This document shows, in pieces, positions 16,383 through 24,576 of a DNA stretch of 64,000 nucleotides. The notes under the pieces are model-generated. The model made no database searches. It saw only the letters and a program-made list of their open reading frames with translations, and was not told where the DNA came from. Within the stretch, counting starts at the first letter, position 1, and each line of letters starts with the position of its first letter. Source of the stretch: JAFGOG01 sp034429215 (GTDB taxonomy: Bacteria > Chloroflexota > Anaerolineae > JAAYZQ01); contig DAOUGI010000127.1 in the NCBI GenBank assembly GCA_034429215.1, forward strand, positions 1 to 64,000, given 5' to 3'. Both the position numbers and the translations under genes were made by a program.

Positions 16383-17378
16383 CTATCGCCACTTGGTCCA
16401 ATTCAGGATGGCAACCTGGTGACCAGATTTATTGGGCTTGCAATCGTTGGTGTCAAATTGGATCGACACCTCCTGCGAGGATGTGACCGGCTGGCCGTTG
16501 ATCTCTACGACGCGGGCCGTGCAGGTCCAGGCGACAGGCTGGGTCTGGCCCGGGCTCCAATCGTAGTGACCGGCCTCGTAGACGCCCGCCTTGCCGGAAG
16601 GGATCGTCCGCCAGCGATTGTCGTAGCAGTTTACTTCGACAACCACGCCGTTCACCGGGTTGCCGGCAGCGTCCTTGACCATGCTCAGGCTCGAGATGCC
16701 AGGCCCGGCGCAATTGGGGGCCACGCTGGGCCGCCACTCCAGGGCGCCGGTGAATTGCTGGCTGGCCGCCGTCGGTTTGATCGTGGCAGTCGGCACGGGC
16801 GTCTTGGCCGGAGATGCGGTCTGGGCCGGCCGGGGTGTCGACGTGGGCAGTACCTGGCCCGATACGGGGATATTCAGCTTCTGGCCGGGGTAGATCAGGC
16901 TGGGATTGGAGATGTTGTTGGCCCGGACGATGGCATCCACGGTCACATTATACTGCCGGGCGATCGTGCCCAACGTCTCGCCGCGCTTGACGACATGGAC
17001 GACGACCTGGCTTGTGGGGCTGGGAGCGGACGTGTTGGTCGGCGCCGGCGTGACACTCGGGGGGAGAGGCGTATCGGTCGGAGGGGGAAGCGTAGCCGTG
17101 GCCTGGAGCGTTGCGGTGATCGGTGCGGTCATGACAGGCGTAGCGGATGGGATCGCGGTCGGAGTGACGATTGGGGCGAGGGTAGGATAGGGCGTGTTGG
17201 TCGGCAGCACCTTCCAGGCGAGGGGAGTGACATCGACGCTTTCAAAGGTCGGCTGCGGCGTCCGGGTCGGGCTCGTGTCCGGCTGCTGTCTCTGGGCCAG
17301 TTGGGTGAACGCAGTGCTAAAGATAAGATAGTTCAGCAGGGCCAGGACGATCAGAATGCTCCAATGTTTCCATTTCAT
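16383..17378 (-). CDS. Membrane-anchored LysM protein with Thr/Pro linkers
   Basis: The product is 331 residues from the ATG at 17376-17378 on the minus strand, behind GGGAG. A single hydrophobic segment at residues 6-24 acts as signal anchor. A T-P-rich linker (about 38-125) follows, then one LysM domain (about 128-173: V-K-R-G-E-T-L-G-T-I-A-R-Q-Y-N-V, Y-P-G-Q-K-L-N-I-P). A second T-P linker leads to a C-terminal beta domain (about 212-331) with three or four Cys. LysM binds GlcNAc polymers such as peptidoglycan, so this is probably a wall-associated protein. The open frame extends beyond the chosen start, but the predicted promoter at 17434-17462 lies inside that extension, supporting 17378. 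Confidence 0.85.
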   Translation of the reverse strand: MKWKHWSILIVLALLNYLIFSTAFTQLAQRQQPDTSPTRTPQPTFESVDVTPLAWKVLPTNTPYPTLAPIVTPTAIPSATPVMTAPITATLQATATLPPPTDTPLPPSVTPAPTNTSAPSPTSQVVVHVVKRGETLGTIARQYNVTVDAIVRANNISNPSLIYPGQKLNIPVSGQVLPTSTPRPAQTASPAKTPVPTATIKPTAASQQFTGALEWRPSVAPNCAGPGISSLSMVKDAAGNPVNGVVVEVNCYDNRWRTIPSGKAGVYEAGHYDWSPGQTQPVAWTCTARVVEINGQPVTSSQEVSIQFDTNDCKPNKSGHQVAILNWTKWR

Positions 17379-17433
17379 GTTGGGTCTCCCTCGGCCGCTC
17401 GACACCTGTCCGGTTGAATGATCAGATGGGCCC

Positions 17434-17462
17434 ATTATACCACGGCATCGCCGATAGCGCAA
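17434..17462 (-). promoter_or_regulatory. Predicted promoter of the LysM gene
   Basis: Read on the minus strand: TTGCGC (17462-17457), a 17-bp spacer, TGG and a perfect TATAAT (17439-17434). The start would be near 17427, giving a leader of about 50 bases. Confidence 0.75.
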
Positions 17463-17526
17463 TTGGAGGACCGGCAGATTGGAGGCCGGAGAGCACACTT
17501 GCGTTCGGCCGCCAAAGGATTAAACG

Positions 17527-18543
17527 ATGAAAGTATCTGTCATTGCGACCGTACTGAATGAAGGGCAAGCCATCGATCGGCTGCTGGAGACCCTGGCGGC
17601 GCAGACCCGCCCGCCCGACGAAGTGGTGATCGCCGACGGCGGCTCCACCGACGGGACGATCGACACCCTGAACAGTTGGTCAGCGTCAGGGTGGCTGCCG
17701 CTGCGCGTGGTGAGTGTGCCGGGGGCAAACATCTCTGAAGGGCGCAACGCCGCCATCGCCGCCGCAAAGGGCGAGATCATCGCCTCGACCGATGCGGGCG
17801 TGCGGCTGGATCCAGGCTGGCTGGCGGCGCTGATCGCGCCGTTCGAGCATGCTCAAGGGGCCGCCAACCGTTTCGTCGCCGTCGTCTCGGGCTGGTTTGT
17901 GGCCGATCCACACACCGCATTCGAGACGGCCATGGGGGCAACCGTCCTGCCCCACCTGCGAGAGGTCAAGCCGGACGGATTCTTGCCCTCCAGCCGGTCG
18001 GTGGCCTTTCGCCAGGTGGCCTGGGAGGCGGTGAACGGCTATCCGGAGTGGCTGGACTATTGTGAGGACCTGGTTTTTGACCTGCGCCTGCGGAATCTGT
18101 ACGGGGCGTTCCCCTTTGCGCCCGATGCGACCGTCCATTTCCGGCCACGCCGCGACCTGACCGGCTTTTTCAAGCAGTACTACCACTATGCCCGTGGCGA
18201 CGGCAAGGCCGACCTGTGGCGGAAACGGCACGCCATCCGCTACCTGACCTACCCGGTGGCCGCGCCGGTCCTGGTGGCACTGGCGATATTCCATTCGCCG
18301 TGGTGGTGGCTGGCCCTCTTGGCCGGCGCTGCCGTCTACACCGCGACTCCTTACCGGCGCCTGTGGCCGATGCTGGGAAAGCATGGCGTGCTCGACCGGC
18401 TGAAGGCCGTCCTGCTGGTGCCGGTCATCCGAGTCGTGGGCGACGTGGCCAAGATGATCGGCTACCCGGCCGGGCTGGCCTGGCGGTGGCGAAACCGCCG
18501 CCGGCCCGAGGTCCACTGGCAGCGAGAAGTGCGGGTGCGGTGA
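17527..18543 (+). CDS. Family 2 glycosyltransferase
   Basis: The product is 338 residues. The N-terminal GT-A domain has V-S-V-I-A-T-V-L-N-E-G, D-E-V-V-I-A-D-G-G-S-T-D-G-T and S-T-D-A-G-V-R-L-D (nucleotide-sugar binding, DxD-like). E-D-L-V-F-D-L-R near residue 180 holds the likely catalytic acid motif. Hydrophobic segments near residues 245-275 and 295-315 suggest membrane association. The sugar and acceptor are unknown. It is divergent from the LysM gene and begins about 65 bp from that promoter. I see no convincing promoter of its own. It probably contributes to surface glycan or glycolipid synthesis. Confidence 0.85.
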   Translation: MKVSVIATVLNEGQAIDRLLETLAAQTRPPDEVVIADGGSTDGTIDTLNSWSASGWLPLRVVSVPGANISEGRNAAIAAAKGEIIASTDAGVRLDPGWLAALIAPFEHAQGAANRFVAVVSGWFVADPHTAFETAMGATVLPHLREVKPDGFLPSSRSVAFRQVAWEAVNGYPEWLDYCEDLVFDLRLRNLYGAFPFAPDATVHFRPRRDLTGFFKQYYHYARGDGKADLWRKRHAIRYLTYPVAAPVLVALAIFHSPWWWLALLAGAAVYTATPYRRLWPMLGKHGVLDRLKAVLLVPVIRVVGDVAKMIGYPAGLAWRWRNRRRPEVHWQREVRVR

Positions 18544-18593
18544 CCACAGTGCGCCTGAAAGCCAGGGCTGAGTAGTCTAGTCGGGAGGATAAC

Positions 18594-19592
18594 ATGCGCT
18601 CACGGAACTGTTGCGGAATACTGGTTATTGGCTTGGTGCTGGTCGTGTTACTGGTGGTCTGCCTGTGCGCTGTGGCCTATAGCTTGACCGGGCCGTCGAC
18701 CGCCTGCCGCCATCCGGCGACCGGCCCTGCCCAGCCGGGCGATTCGGTGCGAACCTTGACCTCTGGCGGGATGGAGCGCTGCTACCTGCTGCACGTGCCG
18801 CCTGGCTATGACCCATCCCAGCCGATCCCCCTTGTGGTCAGCCTGCACGGCTTTGCCTCCAGGCCGGAGGGCCAACGCGACTTTTCGCAATGGAACGAAA
18901 TCGCGGACCGGGAAACGTTCGCAGTGGCCTACCCGCAGGGCACCCATACCCCGCTGCGCTGGAACTCGTTCCCCGAGTCTGGCGCCGGCGGCGTCGACGA
19001 TCTACAGTTCATGCGCGACATGCTCGCCGACGCAGCCAAGATCATCGCAGTGGACCCGGCGCGCATCTATGTGAACGGCATGTCCAACGGCGGGGCGATG
19101 AGCCACCGCCTGGCCTGCGACCTGGCCGGCCAGGTGGCGGCGTTTGGCAACGTAGCCGGGCCGGCCCTCGACCCGCCCGACGCGTGCAATCCGACACGGC
19201 CCGTGCCGATCATCGCCTTTTACGGGACCTCCGATCCGCTGGTAAGCTACGAAGGCGGGCAGACAACGGGCCTGGCATGGATACGACGGATAGCGCAGCT
19301 CACCGGCGGTTCCGGGCCGGAGCTGAACGTGATGCCCGCCGAAAAGTGGATCGCGGGCTGGGCCGAGCGGGACGGCTGCAGTCCGACCCCCGAGCCGATC
19401 CCAACCAGCGGCGACGTCCGCGGCATCCGCTACACCGGCTGTCGAGACAATGTAGAGGTTGTGTTCTATACGATCGAAGGGGGCGGCCATACCTGGCCCG
19501 GCGGCAATCCGATCCCCGTGGGGAAGACGAGCCAAGACATTGACGCCAGCGAGACGATGTGGGAGTTTTTCAAGGCGCACCCACTGCCATGA
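18594..19592 (+). CDS. Secreted CE1-type esterase (PHB depolymerase / feruloyl esterase-like)
   Basis: The product is 332 residues from ATG 18594 behind GGGAGG. The N-terminal hydrophobic segment (residues 8-30, several Cys) is a signal or anchor. The hydrolase core has L-V-V-S-L-H-G-F-A (about 81-89), Y-V-N-G-M-S-N-G-G with nucleophile Ser164, an acid in F-Y-G-T-S-D-P-L-V near 210, and His in G-G-G-H-T-W-P-G-G near 300. These are the landmarks of the LpqC/polyhydroxybutyrate-depolymerase-like esterases, which cleave polyester or aromatic esters on polysaccharides. Given the neighbouring glycan genes, a polysaccharide-ester substrate is plausible but not shown. Confidence 0.85.
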   Translation: MRSRNCCGILVIGLVLVVLLVVCLCAVAYSLTGPSTACRHPATGPAQPGDSVRTLTSGGMERCYLLHVPPGYDPSQPIPLVVSLHGFASRPEGQRDFSQWNEIADRETFAVAYPQGTHTPLRWNSFPESGAGGVDDLQFMRDMLADAAKIIAVDPARIYVNGMSNGGAMSHRLACDLAGQVAAFGNVAGPALDPPDACNPTRPVPIIAFYGTSDPLVSYEGGQTTGLAWIRRIAQLTGGSGPELNVMPAEKWIAGWAERDGCSPTPEPIPTSGDVRGIRYTGCRDNVEVVFYTIEGGGHTWPGGNPIPVGKTSQDIDASETMWEFFKAHPLP

Positions 19593-19635
19593 CGGCTTGC
19601 CCAGGCCGGCGGGTGAGGTTAAGAAACAGGTCCGG

Positions 19636-21468
19636 TCAGGACCGTACAACCGGCAGGTCGATGTAGGACGGGTTGAGCCGGCTGCGGGCCACGGTCCATA
19701 CCGGAGTGCCGGCGGCGGGGATGCGCACAAAGGTGCCCTCGTCGTGACCGGCAATGCCCAGGCGCAGGCGGTGGCCCCTGCGGATCAGAACCGACGTGGG
19801 CAGCAAGCCAAAGGTGATCTCGGCAAGCTCGCCCGGCACCAGCGGCATGGCATCGGCCTCTTTGAACGAGTGGTAGGGCACCTGGAGCCGGTAGGGCGGT
19901 GGCTCGGCAGAGACCTTGCGGTGGATGGACCGCAACTGGCCCTCGGTGATGTAGGTGACGCGCCCTCTTTCGTCTACATCCTCAAGGTAAACGTAGAAAG
20001 CACAATCCGGCTCGGTCGAGGCCACGTGCAGGGTTACCACCGCGTGGCCGGCGATCTCGGTATCCTCGGGCAGCGGCGGCGTGGTGTAGGTCAACAGATG
20101 GCGGGCCGCCTCGGCCCGTTTGGCATAGACCACGGTCTGGCGATGGGCCGGTCCCATCTCCCACCAACGGTTGCGGTCGCCGGTGCCGGCCTGGAAATCG
20201 ACCGCGTAGGTATCTGTGCCCGACTCGTCAGCAGGCAGGGACGCGGATAGGGTATGGCCGGCGTCCAGGTACCAGCGCTGCATGGCCGTGCCCTGTGGCG
20301 GCCAAACTGAGGTCTGTTTCCACCGCTCCTCACCCAGCGTGTAATAGGTCAACACCTTTTCCCCACGGACACCATCGTCGATGTCGTGCAGATAGGCGTC
20401 GAAGAAACGGAGCGTCTCCGCCCACTGGCCCGGCAGGCTGGGATCGACCGCAGCGGTGGGGCGCTGGTAAGGGCTGGCGTGCGACGTCCCACCATGGTCC
20501 CAGGCACCGATGACCGCCCGGTTGGCGTTGGGGAAGGTGCAAAAACGCCGGATCGCGGCGTCGGCCGTCCCGGCGTCCATCCAACTGCCCCAGCCCAAGA
20601 CCGGCACATCCGATGTGGCCATCTCAGCCTGGTAGTGATGGACGGCCATCTGGTCCATGGTCACGCTCAGAGTCTGGTCGTACTGATCGCGGTAGGTCAC
20701 CAGCTCCGCCGTCCTAAAGATGTCGCCGTTGTGGGCATGGGCCTGGATCGCCTCTGCCAGCAGGCGGCGGCCTTGGTCCCCATCGACCGGCTTGATCCCC
20801 TTGGCCACCAGCCGGGCGAGAAAGCCAAATTCGGCTGGGATGCGATTCTGGTCCAGCACCCGGTCGAGATCACTCCAGGCCCCAATAAAACGCCGGTTGA
20901 GGATGCCGCCGGGAAAGGCGATGTCGCAAAAAGCGTCGGGGTGGTTGAACTGGGCCGCGATGGCCTTCACCGCCGGGTGGTGAGGCACGGCCAGCAGCTC
21001 AGCCGTGGTGCCTACGTACGAAACGCCTATACCACCCACCCGGCCGTTCGACCAGGGCTGGGCGACGATCCAGTCTACAATCTCGCCGGCATCCCGGACC
21101 GAGTCATCGGCCCAGGGATAGGGCCAGGTGCCAAACGATGCGCCGGTGCCGCGGACATCGACAAAGACGAGGGCATAGCCGCGGTCGGTGAAGAACGGGT
21201 TGTAGTCCTTAAGCTCGGGGGCCAGGTCGGTGGGGTTCACGAACCAGCTCACCGGCGGGCGCAGGTCCGCGGACCGCCAGTAGCGGGTCTGCTGCAAGAG
21301 GGCCGGGATGCGCGTGCCGGGGGACAGGTTTTTGGGCAATATGACCTCGGCAGCCAACCTGACGCCGTCGCGCAGCGTGAGATAGGCAGAGCTGGTCACC
21401 ATACCCCGGTAGCGTGGATCTCGGGGTCGGTAGGCGCCGAATCGAGTCTGGGGCCCGGCGTTGCTCAT
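19636..21468 (-). CDS. CocE/NonD family (S15-like) alpha/beta hydrolase
   Basis: The product is 610 residues, reading from ATG 21468. The open frame continues upstream only as a shadow of the preceding gene. Features: S-A-Y-L-T-L-R-D-G-V-R-L-A-A-E-V near the start, V-D-V-R-G-T-G-A-S-F-G, and nucleophile elbow G-G-I-G-V-S-Y-V-G-T. An acid lies in W-M-D-A-G-T and His in G-A-W-D-H-G-G-T-S. The C-terminal jelly-roll starts about residue 380. This is the architecture of the X-Pro dipeptidyl peptidase/cocaine esterase family, acting on acyl esters or amides. Its ATG overlaps the upstream stop (ATGA, 21465-21468), so translation is coupled to the small membrane protein. Confidence 0.85.
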   Translation of the reverse strand: MSNAGPQTRFGAYRPRDPRYRGMVTSSAYLTLRDGVRLAAEVILPKNLSPGTRIPALLQQTRYWRSADLRPPVSWFVNPTDLAPELKDYNPFFTDRGYALVFVDVRGTGASFGTWPYPWADDSVRDAGEIVDWIVAQPWSNGRVGGIGVSYVGTTAELLAVPHHPAVKAIAAQFNHPDAFCDIAFPGGILNRRFIGAWSDLDRVLDQNRIPAEFGFLARLVAKGIKPVDGDQGRRLLAEAIQAHAHNGDIFRTAELVTYRDQYDQTLSVTMDQMAVHHYQAEMATSDVPVLGWGSWMDAGTADAAIRRFCTFPNANRAVIGAWDHGGTSHASPYQRPTAAVDPSLPGQWAETLRFFDAYLHDIDDGVRGEKVLTYYTLGEERWKQTSVWPPQGTAMQRWYLDAGHTLSASLPADESGTDTYAVDFQAGTGDRNRWWEMGPAHRQTVVYAKRAEAARHLLTYTTPPLPEDTEIAGHAVVTLHVASTEPDCAFYVYLEDVDERGRVTYITEGQLRSIHRKVSAEPPPYRLQVPYHSFKEADAMPLVPGELAEITFGLLPTSVLIRRGHRLRLGIAGHDEGTFVRIPAAGTPVWTVARSRLNPSYIDLPVVRS

Positions 21469-21947
21469 TGGGCTTCCTCGAGCCGCTGCCGGACAAGCTC
21501 CAACAAACGATCGCAGTTGCATATGTGACCGGAGAAGCGGAAACCCCTCACCTTGCGCCGGTCCGCGGCGCCCGATCGCCAGGCATAGACCGTATAGAGC
21601 GATTCGACCCAACCGAGCAGGTCCACCCGTGCCGTCTGTCGCACCCCGGCTACCTCTGACCAGGTGATGCGCCGCCAGAAAAACCCGAGCCGGCGAACCG
21701 CCACCCCCTGCTCGTCGGCGCGCAGATCGGGCAGCAGGGTGAAAAAGTAGCCGGCCGCCAGCCAGCTCAGTATGCCCAGCGCAGCCTCGGGCAGCACAGC
21801 CCAGGGTCGCAGCCAATAGTAATAGTCACGTCCGGCCCAGATGAACAGCCCTACGCCGAGCGTAAAGAGCAGCAATGGCACCAGCTTGCGGGCAATGACT
21901 GTCGTCGCGGTAGAGGGATACCAGAAGTGTTCAACCATATCGGACAT
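21465..21947 (-). CDS. Small two-helix membrane protein with PH-like cytosolic domain
   Basis: The product is 160 residues from ATG 21947. Two hydrophobic segments (about 22-40 and 52-72) are followed by a soluble region with L-R-A-D-E-Q-G-V-A-V-R-R-L-G-F-F-W-R-R-I-T-W, a pattern typical of bacterial PH-like (bPH) domains. The function is unknown. It has no Shine-Dalgarno site. A predicted -10 ends six bases before the ATG, so the mRNA may be leaderless. It forms a two-gene operon with the CocE-like hydrolase. Confidence 0.6.
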   Translation of the reverse strand: MSDMVEHFWYPSTATTVIARKLVPLLLFTLGVGLFIWAGRDYYYWLRPWAVLPEAALGILSWLAAGYFFTLLPDLRADEQGVAVRRLGFFWRRITWSEVAGVRQTARVDLLGWVESLYTVYAWRSGAADRRKVRGFRFSGHICNCDRLLELVRQRLEEAQ

Positions 21948-21953
21948 GGGTCC

Positions 21954-21983
21954 AGTTTACCACAGAACAATGCAGAATGGCAA
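21954..21983 (-). promoter_or_regulatory. Predicted promoter placing +1 on the ATG (leaderless), minus strand
   Basis: On the minus strand: TTGCCA (21983-21978), an 18-bp spacer, TGG-TAAACT (-10 at 21959-21954), then six bases and ATG 21947. No ribosome-binding site fits between them. Confidence 0.55.
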
Positions 21984-22033
21984 ATGCGTCGCCGATGGAT
22001 ATCCCGGTTACCCGGCGTGAGGGTGGGAGCCGG

Positions 22034-22062
22034 TTGCCGATTCACGGCCGTGATGCTATAAT
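22034..22062 (+). promoter_or_regulatory. Predicted promoter placing +1 on the ATG (leaderless), plus strand
   Basis: TTGCCG at 22034-22039, a 17-bp spacer, TGC and a perfect TATAAT at 22057-22062. Six bases later is the ATG at 22069. It is divergent from the promoter at 21954-21983. Confidence 0.7.
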
Positions 22063-22068
22063 CAGAAC

Positions 22069-22656
22069 ATGAACAGTTACTCCGAGCGGTACGATGCGGC
22101 CCTGGCCCTGGCAGCGAGCGCCCACGCCGGCCAGACGCGCAAGGGCAGCGCGACCCCTTACATCGTCCATCCAGTCCACGTGTCGGTTATCCTGATCCGG
22201 TATGGTTTCTCCGAAGATGTGGCAATCGCCGGCCTTTTGCACGACGTCGTCGAAGATCAGGAGTACCCATTGGCCGAGATCGAGGCCCAGTTCGGACCGG
22301 CGGTGTCGGAGATGGTGGAGGCTTTGACGGAGCAAAAGCTCCAAGCTGGCGAGCGCCGCCCGTGGGAGATCCGAAAACAGGAGGCGTTGGGCAAAATCCG
22401 CCGGGCCAGCCTGGATGCATTGGCCGTCAAAGCAGCCGATGTGCTGTGCAACACCCGGGCCATGGCTCTCGCTCTGAGGCAAGAGGGCGCGTCGGTCTGG
22501 AAGCATTTTTCGCGGGGCCCTGAGCAATCGATGTGGTATTACCAGAGTCTGTCCGATCTAGCCCGCGAGCGGATGGCAGGCCATCCCCTGCTTGCCGAGC
22601 TTGACGAAGCGATCCAGGGCCTGGCAAAGGCGATAAGCGAGACCCAAGGCCGCTGA
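22069..22656 (+). CDS. HD-domain phosphohydrolase (RelA/SpoT hydrolase / MESH1-like)
   Basis: The product is 195 residues. The metal-binding HD pattern is complete: A-H-A-G-Q-T-R-K-G near residue 18, P-Y-I-V-H-P near 30, and A-G-L-L-H-D-V-V-E-D near 54. The R-K-G-S-A-T-P-Y-I-V-H-P block is the one found in the ppGpp hydrolase domain of SpoT and in stand-alone MESH1-type enzymes. No synthetase, TGS or ACT domain is present, so it is a single-domain hydrolase. Its real substrate could be (p)ppGpp, NADPH or another nucleotide. It is probably translated from a leaderless mRNA, and the permease gene begins one base after its stop. Confidence 0.82.
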   Translation: MNSYSERYDAALALAASAHAGQTRKGSATPYIVHPVHVSVILIRYGFSEDVAIAGLLHDVVEDQEYPLAEIEAQFGPAVSEMVEALTEQKLQAGERRPWEIRKQEALGKIRRASLDALAVKAADVLCNTRAMALALRQEGASVWKHFSRGPEQSMWYYQSLSDLARERMAGHPLLAELDEAIQGLAKAISETQGR

Positions 22657-22657
22657 C

Positions 22658-23866
22658 ATGCTAGACCTGGCCAAAGTAGCGGCCGTCCTGGCCGTGATCA
22701 TCTTCCTGCTCAGGCTCAAATGGAACCTGGGATTGGTATTGCTCTTGGCCTCGGGGCTGACCGGCCTGTTTTTCGGGCGTGCGGCGCTGGACCTGGCAAA
22801 CGACGCGGTGACGGCCATCATCGACCCGCTGACGCTGCAACTGATTGCCATCGTACTGCTGATTACCTTCATGGGCGAAATTTTGCGTACCACCCAGCAA
22901 CTGGAAGGGCTGGTGCGCTCGCTGACCGGCCTGGTCGCGGACCAGCGCTGGCTGCTGATCCTGCTGCCAATGCTGATCGGCATGCTGCCGATGATCGGCG
23001 GCGCGATGTTCTCGGCGCCGATGGTCCAAGAGGCCAGCCGGGACCTGAAGGTCAGCCGGGAACAGCAGATGTTTGTCAACTACTGGTTTCGGCATGCTCT
23101 CGAAGCGGTCTTTCCCCTCTACCCGTCATTGATACTGGCTGCCGGCCTGCTTGGGGTGCCGGCCCAGAGGCTCACCGAAACCCAATGGCCGCTCTTCCTG
23201 GCCACACTGGCCGGCGGCGTAGCTTTTGGGCTGGTTGGGCTGCGGAACGGTGTAGCACGCGAAAAGGAACCGGTGAGTCGCAAAAAGACCTGGCTGCTTT
23301 TGGCCAAGAGCATCTGGCCGATCGCGCTGGTGCTGGTGCTGTCGCTCCTGTTCGGCCTGGATCTGATCATCGCCCTGGCCTTGACGGTGGCGATCCTGAT
23401 CGTCGCCAACCGGCTGGGGCCGCGCCAGATCGTGACGCTGGCGCGGCAGATGCCGTTCGGCGTAGTACCGATCGTCGCCGGAGCAATGGTCTTTCGCCTG
23501 GTGCTGGAGAACAGCGGCGCCGTGGCGACCATGTCGGCAGGGCTGGCCGGCTTGGACATCCCCGCGGTGTTGATCGTCTTTTTCGCACCGTTCGCAGCAG
23601 GGCTGCTGACCGGCCTGCTGACCGCCGCCTTCGCCATCGGCTTTCCGATTGGGCTGTCTTTGGTCGGCCCTGATCCGGTGACCACTGGGTACGCCCTGGT
23701 GGCTTATGCCGGTGGGCTGGCCGGCTTGCTCCTGTCACCGATGCACCTGTGTCTGTCGCTGACCCGCGACTATTACAAGGCCGAGTGGGGCGGCATCTAT
23801 CGGCGGCTCGTGCCGGCTGCCGGTCTGTTGATCATAGCGGTCGTGGCAGTCATGGCCGTCAAGTAA
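22658..23866 (+). CDS. DUF401 family polytopic membrane protein (putative permease)
   Basis: The product is 402 residues with about ten hydrophobic segments across its length. The conserved block L-P-M-L-I-G-M-L-P-M-I-G-G-A-M-F-S-A-P (about 107-125) is typical of DUF401. It repeats in spirit later as a loop with A-P-F-A-A-G-L-L-T-G-L-L-T (about 308-320), suggesting an inverted-repeat transporter of the ion-transporter/GntP-like superfamily. The substrate is unknown. It starts one base after the HD hydrolase stop, so the two genes form an operon. Confidence 0.8.
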   Translation: MLDLAKVAAVLAVIIFLLRLKWNLGLVLLLASGLTGLFFGRAALDLANDAVTAIIDPLTLQLIAIVLLITFMGEILRTTQQLEGLVRSLTGLVADQRWLLILLPMLIGMLPMIGGAMFSAPMVQEASRDLKVSREQQMFVNYWFRHALEAVFPLYPSLILAAGLLGVPAQRLTETQWPLFLATLAGGVAFGLVGLRNGVAREKEPVSRKKTWLLLAKSIWPIALVLVLSLLFGLDLIIALALTVAILIVANRLGPRQIVTLARQMPFGVVPIVAGAMVFRLVLENSGAVATMSAGLAGLDIPAVLIVFFAPFAAGLLTGLLTAAFAIGFPIGLSLVGPDPVTTGYALVAYAGGLAGLLLSPMHLCLSLTRDYYKAEWGGIYRRLVPAAGLLIIAVVAVMAVK

Positions 23867-23912
23867 ACGCAAGATCGAACTGCTTCGGTCTTGGATATAG
23901 GGAGGTTGACAC

Positions 23913-24563
23913 ATGGATATCACCTGGTTAGGACATTCCTGTTTTCGGCTCGGCGATAAGGGCGTCGTCATCGTCACCGATCCGTACGGCAAGGAAGTGG
24001 GCTATACACGGCCGCCGATCCGCGCCGACGTGATCACCATCAGCCACGATCATCCGGGACACAACAACCAGGTTGGGTTCCGGGGTGAACACCGGGTGTT
24101 CGACGCTCCGGGCGAGTACGAGGTTAAAGGGGTGTTCATCACCGGCATCGGCGCCTACCACGATGCCCGCACCGGTGCGGCCCGCGGGCGCAACACCGTC
24201 TTCCTCTTTGATTTTGACGGGTTGACCGTCTGCCACATGGGCGACCTGGGCCACGTCTTGAATCAAAGCCAGGTCGAGGCGTTGGGCGACGTGGACGTGC
24301 TGCTGATCCCGGTGGGCGGGGTGCACACTCTGAACATGTCACAGGCCGCCGAGGTGATCACCCAGATCGAGCCCCAACTGGTGATCCCCATGCACTACCG
24401 GACGCCGGCGGAGAAGGCCAAGCTCGAGTCGGTGGACAAGTTCTTCAAAGAGATGGGCGTGGCCCCCATGCCGCCACAGTCAGAGCTAAGGGTGACCAAA
24501 TCCGGGCTGCCGGACGAAACGCAGATCGTGCTGCTGGACTATACGCGGCAAAGCGATTCCTAG
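23913..24563 (+). CDS. MBL-fold metallo-hydrolase (UlaG/UPF0173-like)
   Basis: The product is 216 residues from ATG 23913 behind GGGAGG. It has I-T-W-L-G-H-S-C-F-R at the N-terminus, the metal motif S-H-D-H-P-G-H-N near residue 45-52, C-H-M-G-D-L-G-H near 108, and a late H in V-I-P-M-H-Y. These match small cytosolic metallo-beta-lactamase-fold hydrolases such as L-ascorbate-6-phosphate lactonase relatives. The substrate is unknown. The 46-bp gap from the permease allows either read-through or a separate start. It converges with the histidine kinase gene. Confidence 0.85.
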   Translation: MDITWLGHSCFRLGDKGVVIVTDPYGKEVGYTRPPIRADVITISHDHPGHNNQVGFRGEHRVFDAPGEYEVKGVFITGIGAYHDARTGAARGRNTVFLFDFDGLTVCHMGDLGHVLNQSQVEALGDVDVLLIPVGGVHTLNMSQAAEVITQIEPQLVIPMHYRTPAEKAKLESVDKFFKEMGVAPMPPQSELRVTKSGLPDETQIVLLDYTRQSDS

Positions 24564-24576
24564 ATCAAGATCCCCT

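Noticed and set aside
21469..21816. 5' extension of the CocE-like frame
   Set aside because: It is antisense-like noise within the upstream gene; ATG 21468 overlaps the upstream stop and starts at the conserved domain.
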